Below, piece by piece: positions 42,592 to 54,664 of a stretch of 64,000 nt of DNA. The notes beneath the pieces are model-generated. The model saw only the letters and a program-made list of their open reading frames with translations. It had not been told where the DNA came from and did not search any database. The translations under genes were made by a program, and so were the position numbers. Numbering within the stretch: the stretch's first letter is position 1; each line of letters starts with the position of its first letter. Origin of the DNA: Propionibacteriaceae bacterium (GTDB taxonomy: Bacteria > Actinomycetota > Actinomycetes > Propionibacteriales > Propionibacteriaceae); assembly GCA_031262485.1 (NCBI GenBank), contig JAISHO010000041.1, positions 1 through 64,000 of the forward strand. The letters are read 5' to 3'.

Positions 42592-43971
42592 GTGGGCGCT
42601 GAAATGCCCGTTCTCACCATGGTGATCATCGTCGTCGCCACGGCCCTCATCTTCGACTTCACCAACGGCTTCCACGACTCCGCCAACGCCATGGCCACCT
42701 CCGTCGCGACGGGGGCGTTCAAGCCGAAGCGAGCCGTTCTCTTGGCCGCACTCATGAACCTCATCGGAGCCTGTCTGTCGACGGAGGTGGCGAAGACGAT
42801 CTCGTCCGGCATCGTCGACGACGCCCTCGTCAGCGAGGAGATGGTCTTCGCCGCCCTAGTCGGGGCGATCTTATGGAATCTGCTGACCTGGTTGTTGGGC
42901 CTGCCCTCGAGCTCGTCGCACGCCATCTTCGGCGCCCTCATCGGCTCGGTCGTCGTCCAAGCCGGCATGGCCGGGGTCCACCCCTCCGTCATCGCCTCGA
43001 AGATCCTCCTGCCGGCGCTCGTCGCTCCGGTGGTGGCCGGTCTCGCCTCTTTCTTGGCGACGAAGATCGCCTACCACGGCGAGCACAACGCCCCCAAGGG
43101 CGCCAAACGCCGTTATCGCGAGGCACAGCGGGCCTCTTCCCTCCTCGTCGCTCTGGCCCACGGCACCTCCGACGGCCAGAAGACGATGGGCATCATCACC
43201 CTCGTCCTCGTCGCCGCCGGCTATCAAGAGGGCGGCACGGCGCCGCAATGGTGGGTCATCATCTCGGCCGGCCTCGCCATCGCGCTCGGCACCTACTCCG
43301 GCGGGTGGCGCATCATGCGGACGATGGGCAAGGGCATGGCGGAGATCGAGTCGCCCCAGGGTTTCGCCGCCGAGACCTCCTCGATGGCCGCCATCCTGGC
43401 CAGCTCTCACCTCGGCTTCGGCTTGTCGACGACCCACGTCGTCTCTGGCGCCATCATGGGCACCGGGCTGGCCCGGACTCCCGACGAGGTGCGCTGGAGC
43501 ACCGCTGGGCGCATGCTCTCAGCCTGGCTGCTCACCCTGCCTTGCGCCGGCCTCGTCGGCGCCGGCGCCTCGTGGCTCTCCCACCAGGGCATTTTCGGCT
43601 TCGTCCTCGTCCTGCTCGTCCTCATCGTCCTCTCGGCCCTCATCTGGACGATCTCGCGGCGCAACCACGTCTCTTCGGACAACGTCAACGACACGCACGA
43701 GGTCAAGGTCTTGGCCAAGGCCCAGGCCGCCATCGCCGAGAGCGCGATCACCAATCCGCTGGCTTCGACCTTGCCGGAGGGCGTCACGACATCGCACCCG
43801 ATGGCCGCCACGCCGCTGGCGCTGACCCGGCTACGCAACAAGAAGCCGAAGAAAAAGAAGAAAAAGAAGAGCAGCGTGCTCGGGGCGACGTATTCGACCG
43901 AGGAGAACGTCAAGCCGGGCCACCGCAAAGCCGCCAAGACGACGGCCGCCGGTGAGAAGAAGGAGGCCTGA
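42592..43971 (+). CDS. pit: PiT-family inorganic phosphate transporter
   Basis: A 459-residue membrane protein. The two PiT signatures are present: DFTNGFHDSANAMATSVATG near the N-terminus and GFGLSTTHVVSGAIMGTG in the second half, each within an inverted membrane repeat. It carries out proton- or cation-coupled phosphate (or metal-phosphate) uptake. The start is GTG 42592 with AAGGAAG upstream; ATG 42604 is an alternative. The cytoplasmic C-terminus is unusual for its poly-Lys run (KKPKKKKKKKSS). A small membrane protein follows after 2 bases. Confidence 0.92.
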   Translation: MGAEMPVLTMVIIVVATALIFDFTNGFHDSANAMATSVATGAFKPKRAVLLAALMNLIGACLSTEVAKTISSGIVDDALVSEEMVFAALVGAILWNLLTWLLGLPSSSSHAIFGALIGSVVVQAGMAGVHPSVIASKILLPALVAPVVAGLASFLATKIAYHGEHNAPKGAKRRYREAQRASSLLVALAHGTSDGQKTMGIITLVLVAAGYQEGGTAPQWWVIISAGLAIALGTYSGGWRIMRTMGKGMAEIESPQGFAAETSSMAAILASSHLGFGLSTTHVVSGAIMGTGLARTPDEVRWSTAGRMLSAWLLTLPCAGLVGAGASWLSHQGIFGFVLVLLVLIVLSALIWTISRRNHVSSDNVNDTHEVKVLAKAQAAIAESAITNPLASTLPEGVTTSHPMAATPLALTRLRNKKPKKKKKKKSSVLGATYSTEENVKPGHRKAAKTTAAGEKKEA

Positions 43972-43973
43972 GC

Positions 43974-44207
43974 ATGACACCCCAAGCCATCGACTGGGCC
44001 GCGCTCGGCAACGTCGCGATCGTCACGATCGTCGCCACCGTCATCATCGCCTCTCTCATGAGCGCCGCCAACTGGTGCTTCTCCGAGGACGGCATGGTCG
44101 ACGGCGTCATCCCGCTGGGGAAGAAGATCGGCGGATTCGCCATCTTGACGGTGATGGGCCTCATCGTCCTCTTCGGTATCTACCTCATTGTTCCTTATTT
44201 CCGCTAA
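43974..44207 (+). CDS. Small membrane protein linked to the phosphate transporter
   Basis: A 77-residue protein with two hydrophobic helices (about 13-32 and 52-74) separated by a polar loop (SEDGMVDGVIPLGKK). It begins 2 bases after the pit stop and must be co-translated with it. I do not recognise a family. The tight coupling suggests an accessory subunit or stabiliser of the transporter. Confidence 0.75.
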   Translation: MTPQAIDWAALGNVAIVTIVATVIIASLMSAANWCFSEDGMVDGVIPLGKKIGGFAILTVMGLIVLFGIYLIVPYFR

Positions 44208-44349
44208 CAAATTTCTACGACGAGACCACGATCCACTAGGCATTTGCCGCTGAAGAGGCGGTCGAGCCCTCGTGATCGCGCCCCCGCGGCGGCGAGCGGC
44301 AGTGTTAGTGTGAGCCTGCATGGATCAATGACACGGAGGGAGTCGTTCG

Positions 44350-46229
44350 ATGACGGACGAGACCATGGTGTTGGCTGGTGATTTCCCCCAACCGACGCCG
44401 CAGGATTGGGAACGAGAAGTTCTCAAGGCATTGAACCGGAAGCGTCCGCCGGGCACGGAGCTGACGATCGAGGACGCCATGAAGCGCCTCACCGGCGTCA
44501 CCGTCGACGGCGTCGTCATCAATCCGCTCTACACCCTCCCCGAGGATGTCGCCCCTGAAGGGCAGCATCTCGGGTATCCGGCTCAGACTCCCTACACGCG
44601 CGGCGCGGCCTTGCCCGATCCGGCCGCCCCCTGGCAGGTGACCCAACTGGTCGAGGATCCCGATGCCGCCCGGGCCGCCCAGGCCGTGCTCGACGATCTC
44701 AACGCCGGCGGCACAGCCGTCTGGTTGCGGGTCGACGACGACGCCATCGCGCCGTCCGACGTCGCCACGGTGCTGGCCGGGGTCCACCCCGAGGCGGCGC
44801 CCGTCTCCGTCTCCTCGGTCACGCGCCAGGAAGAGGCCGCCCAGGCCCTCCTCGACTTCTGGAAGGCCTCCGGCAAGGCGGAACACGTCACCGGCAGCCT
44901 CGGCCTCGACCCGATCGGCGCGGCCGCGTTGACGGGCGGGGCGCCCGATCTGACCGGCTTGGCCGCCTGGGTCGAGAAGGCCGCCAAGATCGCCCCGCAG
45001 GCCTCGCCCATCGTCGTCGACGCGACGGTCTACGACGCCGCCGGCGGGGGCGACATCAACCAGCTCGCTTTCGCTGTCGCGACCGGCATCGACTACGTCC
45101 GGGCGCTGTGCGACAGCGGCGTCAAGCCGGTCGACGCCTTCACGAAGATCACCTTCCGAGTGACGGCGAACGCCGACGAATTCCTCACGATCGCCCGGTT
45201 GCGCGCGCTGCGCCGCCTGTGGGCGCGGGTCGGCGAGGTCCTCGAGATCCCCGAGGCCAAGCGCGGCGCCCGCCAGCACGTCGTCACGAGCTGGCGGATG
45301 ATCTCGCGCGACGATCCCTGGGTCAACCTCTTGCGAGCCACGATCGCGACATTCTCCGCCGCCGTCGGCGGGGCCGACGCCATCACCGTCTTGCCGCACG
45401 ACGCCGCCGTCGGGTTGCCGACGCCGTTCTCGCGTCGCATCGCGCGCAATATCCAACTGCTGACGAACGAGGAGTCGCATATCGGCGCGGTCGACGATCC
45501 GGCCGGCGGCGCCTGGGTCTTCGAATCGTTGACCGACCAGCTGGCCCAGAAGGCGTGGGCGGCCGTCCAGGAGATCGAAGGCCTCGGCGGGATGGCCTCG
45601 GCCGTCACCGGCAAGCTGATCGCGGCTAAGATCGCTGAGACGAGGGTCGAGCGGGCCGCCCGCTTGGCCACCCGCAAGCTTCCCCTGACGGGCGTGTCGA
45701 TGTTCCCCAAGGCCGACGAGGAGCCGCTCACCGACGTCGTCGCCCGCCCAGCCGCTCCGGTTTGGGAGGGGTTGGCGCCGCACCGTGACTCCGAGGTCTT
45801 CGAGGCCTTGCGCGACCGCTCGTCCGCCCACGCCGCTTCGACCGGGTCCAAGCCGGCCGTGCTCGTCGCCTGCCTCGGCGCTCGGCGAGACTTCGGGCCG
45901 CGTGAGCAATTCACGACCAACCTCCTCCTCGTCGCCGGCTTGGCCACGCCCGAGGTCGAGGGCGTCGGCCCCGACGAGATCGTCCGCGCCGCTCAAGAAC
46001 AGAACATTCCGCTCGTCATCCTGGCCTCCTCGGCCAAGGTGTACGCCGCTCAGGCGATCGACGCCGCCCGCGCCCTCAAGGACGCCGGGATCTCGGTCTG
46101 GATCGCCGGGCGCCGCAAGGAGACCGGCGATGAAGGAGCGGCCGGCTCGCTCATCGACGGGGAGATCTTCGACGGCATGGACGTCGTCACCTTCCTCAAC
46201 GACACGCTCGACCGACTGGGGGTTGCCAA

Positions 46230-46233
<4 letters not shown>
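44350..46233 (+). CDS. mutA: Methylmalonyl-CoA mutase small subunit
   Basis: A 627-residue protein starting at ATG 44350 behind GGAGGGAG. It has the mutase barrel fold ([19 protein letters not shown]) and a cobalamin-like C-terminal domain without the DxHxxG motif, as expected for the non-catalytic subunit. With MutB it interconverts succinyl-CoA and (R)-methylmalonyl-CoA in propionate metabolism. The stop overlaps the mutB start (GTGA). Confidence 0.95.
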
Positions 46234-48400
<2,167 letters not shown>

Positions 48401-48404
<4 letters not shown>

Positions 48405-49537
48405 CGCCCCGACGCGGTCGTCAGGGCGGGTCCGCTTCTCAGAAGCCGACGATGAACGTCACCGCTGGTCCGGCGGCGGGTGGGGATTCCCCCATCCCGC
48501 CGCCGGACGGCGCTTTTCCTGACGATCCCGCGGTCGTCGAGTTGGCCGGCCAGATTCTGGCGAACCAACGTCGCCAGATCGGGCGAGCCATCACCCTCGT
48601 CGAGTCGACGAGGGCGGAGGATCGCGCCAAGGCCCGCTCCCTCTTGGCCCATCTGAGGGCCGATCCGGTGGCCTCCCAGCGCAATGCCGCGGCGGTGCGG
48701 GTGGGTATCACCGGGGTGCCCGGGGCCGGCAAATCGACCTTTATCAATGCCCTGGGCTCGAAGCTGATCGAGCAGGGGCACCGGGTGGCCGTCTTGGCGG
48801 TCGATCCGTCGTCCTCACGGACCGGGGGCTCGATTCTCGGTGATCGCACGCGGATGAGCGATCTGTCGGCCTGCGACCAGGCCTTCATCCGTCCTTCCCC
48901 GTCGGGCAACCATCTCGGCGGGGTGGCGCGGGCGACGAGGGAGTCGATGCTCATCGTCGAGTCGGCCGGTTACGACGTCGTTCTCGTCGAGACGGTCGGG
49001 GTGGGGCAGTCGGAGACGGCCGTCGCCGGCATGGTCGACACCTTCCTTCTCGTCACCTTGGCTCGGTCGGGCGATCAGCTCCAGGGCATCAAGCGCGGCA
49101 TCATCGAGATGGCCGACGTCATCACCGTCAACAAGGCTGACGGCGATCATGAGCCGGAGGCCCGGGTGGCAGCGCGTGAGCTGCGCACCGCTCTGCGCCT
49201 CATCACCTCCGATCCGAAGGCCCGCCGGGCTCCGGTGTTGACGAGTTCCTCGCTCACCGGCGTCGGCCTCATGGAGGTGTGGGAGGCGGTGCTCGAGCAT
49301 CGTGAGTGGCTCGAGGAGTCGGGCGGCTTGGAGCGTCGCCGGGCGATTCAGCAGCGTGATTGGATGTGGGCCCTCGTCGACGACGATCTCTTGGAGACGG
49401 TCCGTCAGATCCCGGCGGTCAAGGCTCGCCGCGAGGAGCTGGAGGACGCTGTGATGCGGGGCGATCTCAACGCTGTCGAGGCATCGCAAGAGATTCTTGA
49501 ACTTTTTGCGGGGAATCTTCCCGAACGCTGGAAGTAG
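48401..49537 (+). CDS. meaB: Methylmalonyl-CoA mutase chaperone GTPase MeaB
   Basis: A 378-residue G3E GTPase. The P-loop GVPGAGKST is near residue 105; [19 protein letters not shown] is the family switch region, ETVGVGQSE the second switch, and NKADGD the guanine motif. It guards the mutase cofactor by gating adenosylcobalamin loading. GTG 48401 overlaps the mutB stop; ATG 48452 ([10 protein letters not shown]) is an alternative start, as the first residues are basic and low-complexity. Confidence 0.94.
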
Positions 49538-49595
49538 AAACTATCTTTAATAATTGTGAAATGTGAGCATCTAATGAGATTCTCATGTGTTTCCC

Positions 49596-49619
49596 ATCCT
49601 GGGAGCATGAGCCCAGGAT
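49596..49619 (+). terminator. Terminator of the mut operon
   Basis: ATCCTGGG 49596-49603 pairs with CCCAGGAT 49612-49619 across an 8-base loop, followed by TGTCTTTCC. It lies 59 bases after the meaB stop. Confidence 0.65.
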
Positions 49620-49737
49620 TGTCTTTCCGATCGAGTTCCGAAGACGCAGCGCTGCGATTTCCTGAGCAGTGAGAAAGTTCGAGGGAAAATTCAGGTCCTC
49701 AAAATTATCGTGAGATAGTGTGGCCAGAAAATGATCA

Positions 49738-49870
49738 CGGCGGCTGGGTTAAACCCAGCCGCCGCTAATCGGGGGGAAAACTAGTCCGCTCAACGGGGTC
49801 GCAGACTAGGACACGACCTATAACCCCTCGTAAGAGGTTGATCCTCCCGCTGGAACCGGGGGGTTCCAGC
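49738..49870. ncRNA. Candidate structured non-coding RNA (strand undetermined)
   Basis: Four consecutive stems fill 133 bases of an otherwise AT-richer gap. Stem 1: CGGCGGCTGGGTT 49738-49750 with 49752-49764. Stem 2: CTAGTC 49781-49786 with GACTAG 49804-49809, competing with GGTCG 49797-49801 and CGACC 49814-49818. Stem 3: CCTC-GTAA-GAGG 49826-49837, a GNRA tetraloop when read on the plus strand. Stem 4: GCTGGAACC 49849-49857 with GGTTCCAGC 49862-49870. Read on the minus strand, stem 1 would be last and could act as a terminator. It does not match tmRNA, RNase P, SRP, TPP or cobalamin signatures that I can recognise; 6S RNA cannot be excluded. Confidence 0.5.
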
Positions 49871-50303
49871 ACACACTTACCCCTGGCTGGATCGGATTCT
49901 TTCTCTCTTCTCCCGCTCAGAATTATCACCACTGTTACAACGTTTGCCGCAGATTAATCTCTTTGGCCCAGCGCCCTAACACCTACCTAGACAGACCCTC
50001 GGGTTATCCGTTACAGCGATTCCGAGATCTTTCGTGAAAAATCGTCATGATCCATCAAGGTAATGAAGAGAGCCACAAAAACTGTCTCAGGTTGCACATT
50101 GTCAATTTCTAGAATTGCCATGGCGAACGTTCTCTTTTGATGATCGGCTTGGACGCGGGCGTCACGGCTGGCCTGAATGCCGACGTCTCTGTCGGTCTGG
50201 ATACTGGCGTCCCACCTTGGGCGAAGGGGCTACAGTGGTCCGCCAGGTGGCGGGCCCTCCCCACGCGCAATCACCCCCGGCCCGCCGAGAGGAGAACAAC
50301 GCC
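49871..50303. other. Intergenic region before the ThiD/PdxK-type kinase
   Basis: A 433-base stretch. The first part (49880-50120) is AT-rich, with pyrimidine-rich sequence at 49897-49915. TTGACA on the minus strand near 50098-50103 could be a -35 element reading toward the structured segment. The last 150 bases are GC-rich. No convincing ORF. Confidence 0.35.
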
Positions 50304-51113
50304 ATGGTCCCGTCTTTGGCCTATGTCATCGCTGGCTCTGAGGCGACCGGCGGCGCCGGTTTCCAGGTCGATCTCAAGACGTTCCAGCAGCTCGGCGTCT
50401 ATGGCGTCGGCACACTCACCTGCGTTGTCAGCTTCGATCCGGAGAACGGATGGGCGCATCGATTCGTTCCCATCGCCCCCGAGGTGATCGCCGATCAGAT
50501 CGAGGCCGCCACCTCGGCCCACGACCTCGACGTCGTCAAGATCGGCATGCTCGGCACTCCTGCCACGATCGATGTCGTCGCTACCGCGCTAGCGGCCCAA
50601 CCCTGGCGCCACGTCGTCGTCGACCCTGTCCTCATCTGCAAGGGGCAAGAGCCCGGGGCCGCGCTCGACACCGACACCGCCCTGCGCGAGAAGATCTTGC
50701 CTTTCGCCACGGTCGTGACGCCGAACAACTTCGAGGCCGCCACCCTGGCCGGCCTGCCTGGCCCCTTGACAACGACCGATGATCTCATCGCCGCCGCTCA
50801 GGCCATCCGAGCACAAGGCCCCCGTCACGTCGTCGTCAAGGGCGGCATGGATCTGCCCGGCCCCGACGCGGTCGACGTCCTCGTCGACGACGACGGTGTC
50901 ACCGTGTTCTCTGACCCGAAGATCGGCGACGCCCGCGTCTCCGGCGCCGGCTGCACCTTCGCCGCCGCCATCACCGCCGAGTTGGCCAAGGGCGCCGCGG
51001 TGCCCGCGGCTGTGCGCGTGGCCAAAGACGTCGTCAACGCCGGCATCGCCGCCCGGGTCAGCGCCCACACTCCCTTCACGACGGTCTGGCAAGGGGCCTA
51101 CTCAGTGAACTGA
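50304..51113 (+). CDS. ThiD/PdxK-type kinase (pyridoxine or hydroxymethylpyrimidine kinase)
   Basis: The start is set at ATG 50304 (MVPSLAYVIAGSEATGGAGF) behind GAGGAGA, giving 269 residues. The N-terminal GSEATGGAGFQVDLKTFQ, the central VVDPV, VVTPNNFEAATLAG and the ATP/anion-hole motif GAGCTFAAAI belong to the ThiD-like ribokinase fold. GSE replaces the usual DSS/DSD, which is seen in PdxK-like Gram-positive enzymes; substrate choice between pyridoxal and HMP is not decided by sequence alone. It is monocistronic. Confidence 0.85.
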   Translation: MVPSLAYVIAGSEATGGAGFQVDLKTFQQLGVYGVGTLTCVVSFDPENGWAHRFVPIAPEVIADQIEAATSAHDLDVVKIGMLGTPATIDVVATALAAQPWRHVVVDPVLICKGQEPGAALDTDTALREKILPFATVVTPNNFEAATLAGLPGPLTTTDDLIAAAQAIRAQGPRHVVVKGGMDLPGPDAVDVLVDDDGVTVFSDPKIGDARVSGAGCTFAAAITAELAKGAAVPAAVRVAKDVVNAGIAARVSAHTPFTTVWQGAYSVN

Positions 51114-51305
51114 GGTTTGCAAAGGAGGTCTGCAAAACAGGCCGTTTTCACCACAACCGAGGCTCGTCCTCGATTTTTCGTGGCTGAATTGTGACATCCG
51201 CCCGGGTGCGCCCGGCGGCGTTCCAGTGGACTCGTCTGAGGACATCCCCGTAGAATTGGGATGATTGTCAATCGGTTTCCCTCAGTTGAGCACAGGAATG
51301 TGGAT

Positions 51306-52814
51306 ATGGACGAGACCACCCCTCACGAAGCGACGCCGCTCGCGGCGGCCGCCGACGAGGCCGTGACGCCTCCGGCCGAGTCTTCGCCTCAGGCTCCGGA
51401 AGCCGCCACCGCCGGCAACAAGCGCAAGATTGTTCTCATCGCCGTCTTGTCGGCTCTCCTCCTCGTCGCCATCGGCGTCGCTGGAGCCGTTTTCTTCATC
51501 TCGAACCACTACGCCGAGCACGCCAAGCCCGGCGTCACTGTCGCAGGCGTCGACGTCTCCGGGCAGTCCCGCTCCGAGATCGCCGCGATGGTGACGGAGC
51601 TGACCGATGAGATCACCGTGCCGCTCTCTTACGAGGGCACGAAGGTTCCTGCCACGCTCAAGGATCTCGGGGTCTCCGTCGATGTCGACGCCACCGTCGA
51701 CGCCGCGCTCGCCGCCGGCGGGGAAGCTTCGCTCGTCGATCAGTATTCGGCTGAGGCGGTCAAGCCGGTCGATCTCGTCCTCGAGGACGATTCCGAGGCG
51801 CTTCAGGATTGGCTCAACGAGACGTTCGTTCCCGGGAAATCCGAGTCGGCCGACGCCAGCGTCGTCTACGATCCCGACGCCGCCCGTTACACCGCCAAGC
51901 CAGGCCAGAAACGGATGTGGATCGAGCCGGCGCCCGTCGCCGCCGTCATCGACGGCTTGGCGGAGCGGCCCTCGATCGAGAACACGATCATCCTCACCGC
52001 CAAGAGCGAGGATCCGAAGATCCTTGACGACGCTGCGCTGACAGCGGCCAACGACGCCAACCACCGGCTCGACATCGGCATCTCGGTGACGAACGGCGCC
52101 GGCGACTACTTCACGGTCAGCGACGAGCAGGTGATCTCATGGGCGAGCATCACCCCGAAGCCGGATGAGGGCGTCATCGCCGTCACCTACGACACCGCCA
52201 AGATCGTCGCCGAACTGCCGAGCCTCATCGCCGATGAGTTGTCGGTCTCGCCGATCAAGGAGATTCGTCTCACCCTCAACGGCCAGCCCTTCGCCACCGA
52301 GCAGAACGGCAGCAATGGTCTGAGGGTCACGGGGTCCGAGGCCGCCGCCCAGCAGGTCGCCGACGCGCTCACCGGCGGCAACGACGCGACGATCTCGGTG
52401 ACGACAGAGTCGATCCCCTTCACCACCGAGATCACCCCGATCGCCGGCGGCGGGGGAGAGCGCTGGATCGAGGTCAGCCTCGGCGCCCACACGTTGACGG
52501 CTTTCGAGGGTGAGACGGTCGTCCTCGGCCCGCTCGCCATCGTCGACGGTGGCTCCGGAACTCCGACGGATCCGGGCGTCTTCACCATCGAATACAAGCT
52601 CGAAAAGCAGACGATGCGCGGCGAGGATTACGAGACCGAGAACGTCCCCTGGGTCATGTATTACAACCTGGCCGACGAGGAAGCCATCCATGGCGCCTAC
52701 TGGCGCACGAGCTTCGGCTACTCCGACTCTCACGGTTGCGTCAACGTTCCCGTCGACCAGGCCAAGTTCCTCTACGACTGGGCCCCCGTCGGCGCCAAGG
52801 TCGTCGTCCACTGA
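51306..52814 (+). CDS. L,D-transpeptidase (YkuD domain) with PG-binding repeats
   Basis: The start is set at ATG 51306 (MDETTPHEATPLAAAADE) with AGGA upstream, giving 502 residues. An acidic cytoplasmic N-terminus, one membrane helix (about 48-70), two PG-binding-4-like domains (from VTVAGVDVSGQSRSEIAAMV onward) and a C-terminal YkuD catalytic domain with HGAYW and SHGCVNV (Cys478) follow in order. It forms 3-3 peptidoglycan cross-links or anchors wall components outside the membrane. Confidence 0.92.
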   Translation: MDETTPHEATPLAAAADEAVTPPAESSPQAPEAATAGNKRKIVLIAVLSALLLVAIGVAGAVFFISNHYAEHAKPGVTVAGVDVSGQSRSEIAAMVTELTDEITVPLSYEGTKVPATLKDLGVSVDVDATVDAALAAGGEASLVDQYSAEAVKPVDLVLEDDSEALQDWLNETFVPGKSESADASVVYDPDAARYTAKPGQKRMWIEPAPVAAVIDGLAERPSIENTIILTAKSEDPKILDDAALTAANDANHRLDIGISVTNGAGDYFTVSDEQVISWASITPKPDEGVIAVTYDTAKIVAELPSLIADELSVSPIKEIRLTLNGQPFATEQNGSNGLRVTGSEAAAQQVADALTGGNDATISVTTESIPFTTEITPIAGGGGERWIEVSLGAHTLTAFEGETVVLGPLAIVDGGSGTPTDPGVFTIEYKLEKQTMRGEDYETENVPWVMYYNLADEEAIHGAYWRTSFGYSDSHGCVNVPVDQAKFLYDWAPVGAKVVVH

Positions 52815-53025
52815 GTCGAGGGCGGAGGGTCATCGTTCCGTTCGGCGGCATCGCCAATCTTCGCTCGATCACCCTCTCGCTTTGTTCGGGTTTGACGAAT
52901 GATTCCTCGCTTGTTTTCGTCCTCGAACCTGGTGGAACCCCATCCTCTTCGTGAAGATCTCTTGTGTAGGTGATCCATGTCCCTGTGACTCCTTGGAGGA
53001 GAAACCGCATGATACAACGAAGGAA

Positions 53026-53080
53026 AATCGTATAATAGAAGCGATGCGAATCGTATACTACGATGGATGGTAATCGTATA
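53026..53080 (+). promoter_or_regulatory. Three direct repeats AATCGTATA at 23-bp spacing
   Basis: AATCGTATA occurs at 53026-53034, 53049-53057 and 53072-53080, exactly 23 bases apart. Each copy runs into a TATAAT-like string (TATAAT, TATACT, TATAAC). The middle copy continues into the palindrome ATCGTA-TAC-TACGAT. The last copy ends 20 bases before the ATPase start. Likely operator or stacked promoter for that gene. The rest of 52815-53025 shows nothing clear. Confidence 0.7.
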
Positions 53081-53100
53081 ACGACCTAGTGGGAGGGCCA

Positions 53101-54378
53101 GTGACTCTTCGTGAGGATGGCTATCGTCAACGTCTGATCGATCCTGTCATCGATCGGGATCTAGGAGTCTTCGGCGCTGTCTCCGTCGAGGGACCGAAGT
53201 GGTGTGGAAAAACGTGGACGTGCCTCAACCACGCTCAGTCCGTGTACTACGTCATGGACCCGGAGGGAGATTTTTCTCATCGGAGGCTCGCACTTCTCGA
53301 TCCACAGACAGCGTTGGAGGGCGATCATCCTCGTCTCATCGATGAATGGCAGGAAGCACCGTTGCTCTGGGATGCTGTTCGGTTTCAGATAGATCGTGGG
53401 CGTCAAAGGGGTCTTTATCTCTTGACTGGGTCGACGAAACCTCGTGAGCATGCGACAGCCCATTCAGGAACGGGACGTATTGTTCGCCGCCGGATGCGCC
53501 CGATGAGTCTTGTAGAATCGGGAGATTCAACGGGAGCAGCCTCTTTGAGGAATTTGCTCGATGGAGGAAAACTCACTCCGGCTTTATCGAGGATGACTCT
53601 TGACGATGTTCTCCGGGTCATCTGCAGGGGAGGGTGGCCAGGTTCTTTAGATCTTGATCTTCCAGAGGCGATCGTCTTAGCACGCAGCTACATCGATCAT
53701 CTGGCGGAGTCTGACATCTCTGAAGTCGACGATGTCTCGAGGAACCACTATAAAGTGAGGGCGTTTCTGGGCTCGCTAGCTCGTCACACGTCTGTTCCCG
53801 TTCAGATTCCAACGTTGCGTCGTGACATGTCAGCTCTCGAGACGACAGCTACGGATGCGACGATCCGGGCGTATATGGACGCCCTTCGTAAGCTCTATGT
53901 TCTCGAGGAGATTCCAGCGTGGGGTTCACATCTTCGCTCGCGCGAGCCGCTGAAGGCCACGCCAAAACGATTATTGGCCGATCCATCGTTGGCTGTCGCT
54001 TCGTTAGGTGCGACACCTGATCGACTCAAAGCAGATCTCAACACGTTGGGGTTTCTTTTTGAATCTTTGTGTTTGAGGGACCTTCTCGTCATCGGGGACG
54101 CGATCGACGCATCAGTTCACCATTACCGAGACGGCAATGGCCTCGAAGCTGACGCGATTCTCAACCTCCCGGATAACCGATGGGCAGGCGTCGAAATAAA
54201 ACTAGGTTTCAACGAGGTCGAGACGGCCGCGGCCAGTCTCACTCGCCTGTCAAAGAAGGTGGAGGGTGATGGTCGTCCAGCGCCATCCGCCCTCATCGTC
54301 ATCACAGGCGTTGGTGGGCTCATGGAGACTCGCTCCGATGGAATCCATGTGGTTCCCATCGACCAACTCGGGCCATGA
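53101..54378 (+). CDS. AAA_14/DUF4143-type ATP-binding protein
   Basis: The start is chosen at GTG 53101 behind GGGAGGG (GTG 53089 is the other option), giving 425 residues. The Walker A variant GPKWCGKT is near residue 32; LIDEWQEAP is the Walker B region, LTGSTKP the sensor, and the C-terminal half has the DUF4143 nuclease-like features (DLLVIGDAID; EADAILNLPDNRWAGVEIK). Such ATPases are widespread, often in mobile or defence-related gene pools; the function is unknown. Its GC content and codon use are clearly different from neighbours, suggesting transfer. Confidence 0.88.
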   Translation: MTLREDGYRQRLIDPVIDRDLGVFGAVSVEGPKWCGKTWTCLNHAQSVYYVMDPEGDFSHRRLALLDPQTALEGDHPRLIDEWQEAPLLWDAVRFQIDRGRQRGLYLLTGSTKPREHATAHSGTGRIVRRRMRPMSLVESGDSTGAASLRNLLDGGKLTPALSRMTLDDVLRVICRGGWPGSLDLDLPEAIVLARSYIDHLAESDISEVDDVSRNHYKVRAFLGSLARHTSVPVQIPTLRRDMSALETTATDATIRAYMDALRKLYVLEEIPAWGSHLRSREPLKATPKRLLADPSLAVASLGATPDRLKADLNTLGFLFESLCLRDLLVIGDAIDASVHHYRDGNGLEADAILNLPDNRWAGVEIKLGFNEVETAAASLTRLSKKVEGDGRPAPSALIVITGVGGLMETRSDGIHVVPIDQLGP

Positions 54379-54549
54379 TCACTGGTTACCCACGCTGGCC
54401 ACACAGGAAATGCGAACCGCCCCGGGTTTCATGCACTGTTGGTTTCTGAGTTGCTGGCCTGCTGGCTGGTGGTTGTTATACCGGTCGCCCCACTCGGGGT
54501 GATCATCCTCGGTCTTTGAGTAATCCGTGGGGCGCGGGAATGAAAAGAT

Positions 54550-54591
54550 GTCGGGGCCCGGCGCTGATCGATGATCGCGCCGGGCCCCGAC
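54550..54591 (-). terminator. 15-bp hairpin terminator of the antitoxin-like gene
   Basis: GTCGGGGCCCGGCGC 54550-54564 pairs perfectly with 54577-54591 across a 12-base loop that is itself rich in GATC. On the minus strand it is followed by ATCTTTTCATT, so it terminates the gene ending at 54665. A smaller CCCCC/GGGGG hairpin lies beside it (54595-54612). The region 54379-54549 holds no gene. Confidence 0.75.
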
Positions 54592-54664
54592 TGTGCCCCC
54601 AGCTTGGGGGTGAGAGAGCGGAACCGTTATGGGGGAGGACTCTTCGAAGTCGAAGACGGATCGT

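Noticed and set aside
49538..50303. TPP or cobalamin riboswitch upstream of the ThiD/PdxK-type gene
   Set aside because: No CUGAGA or B12-box core could be found on either strand, and the structured segment is more than 400 bases from the gene start.
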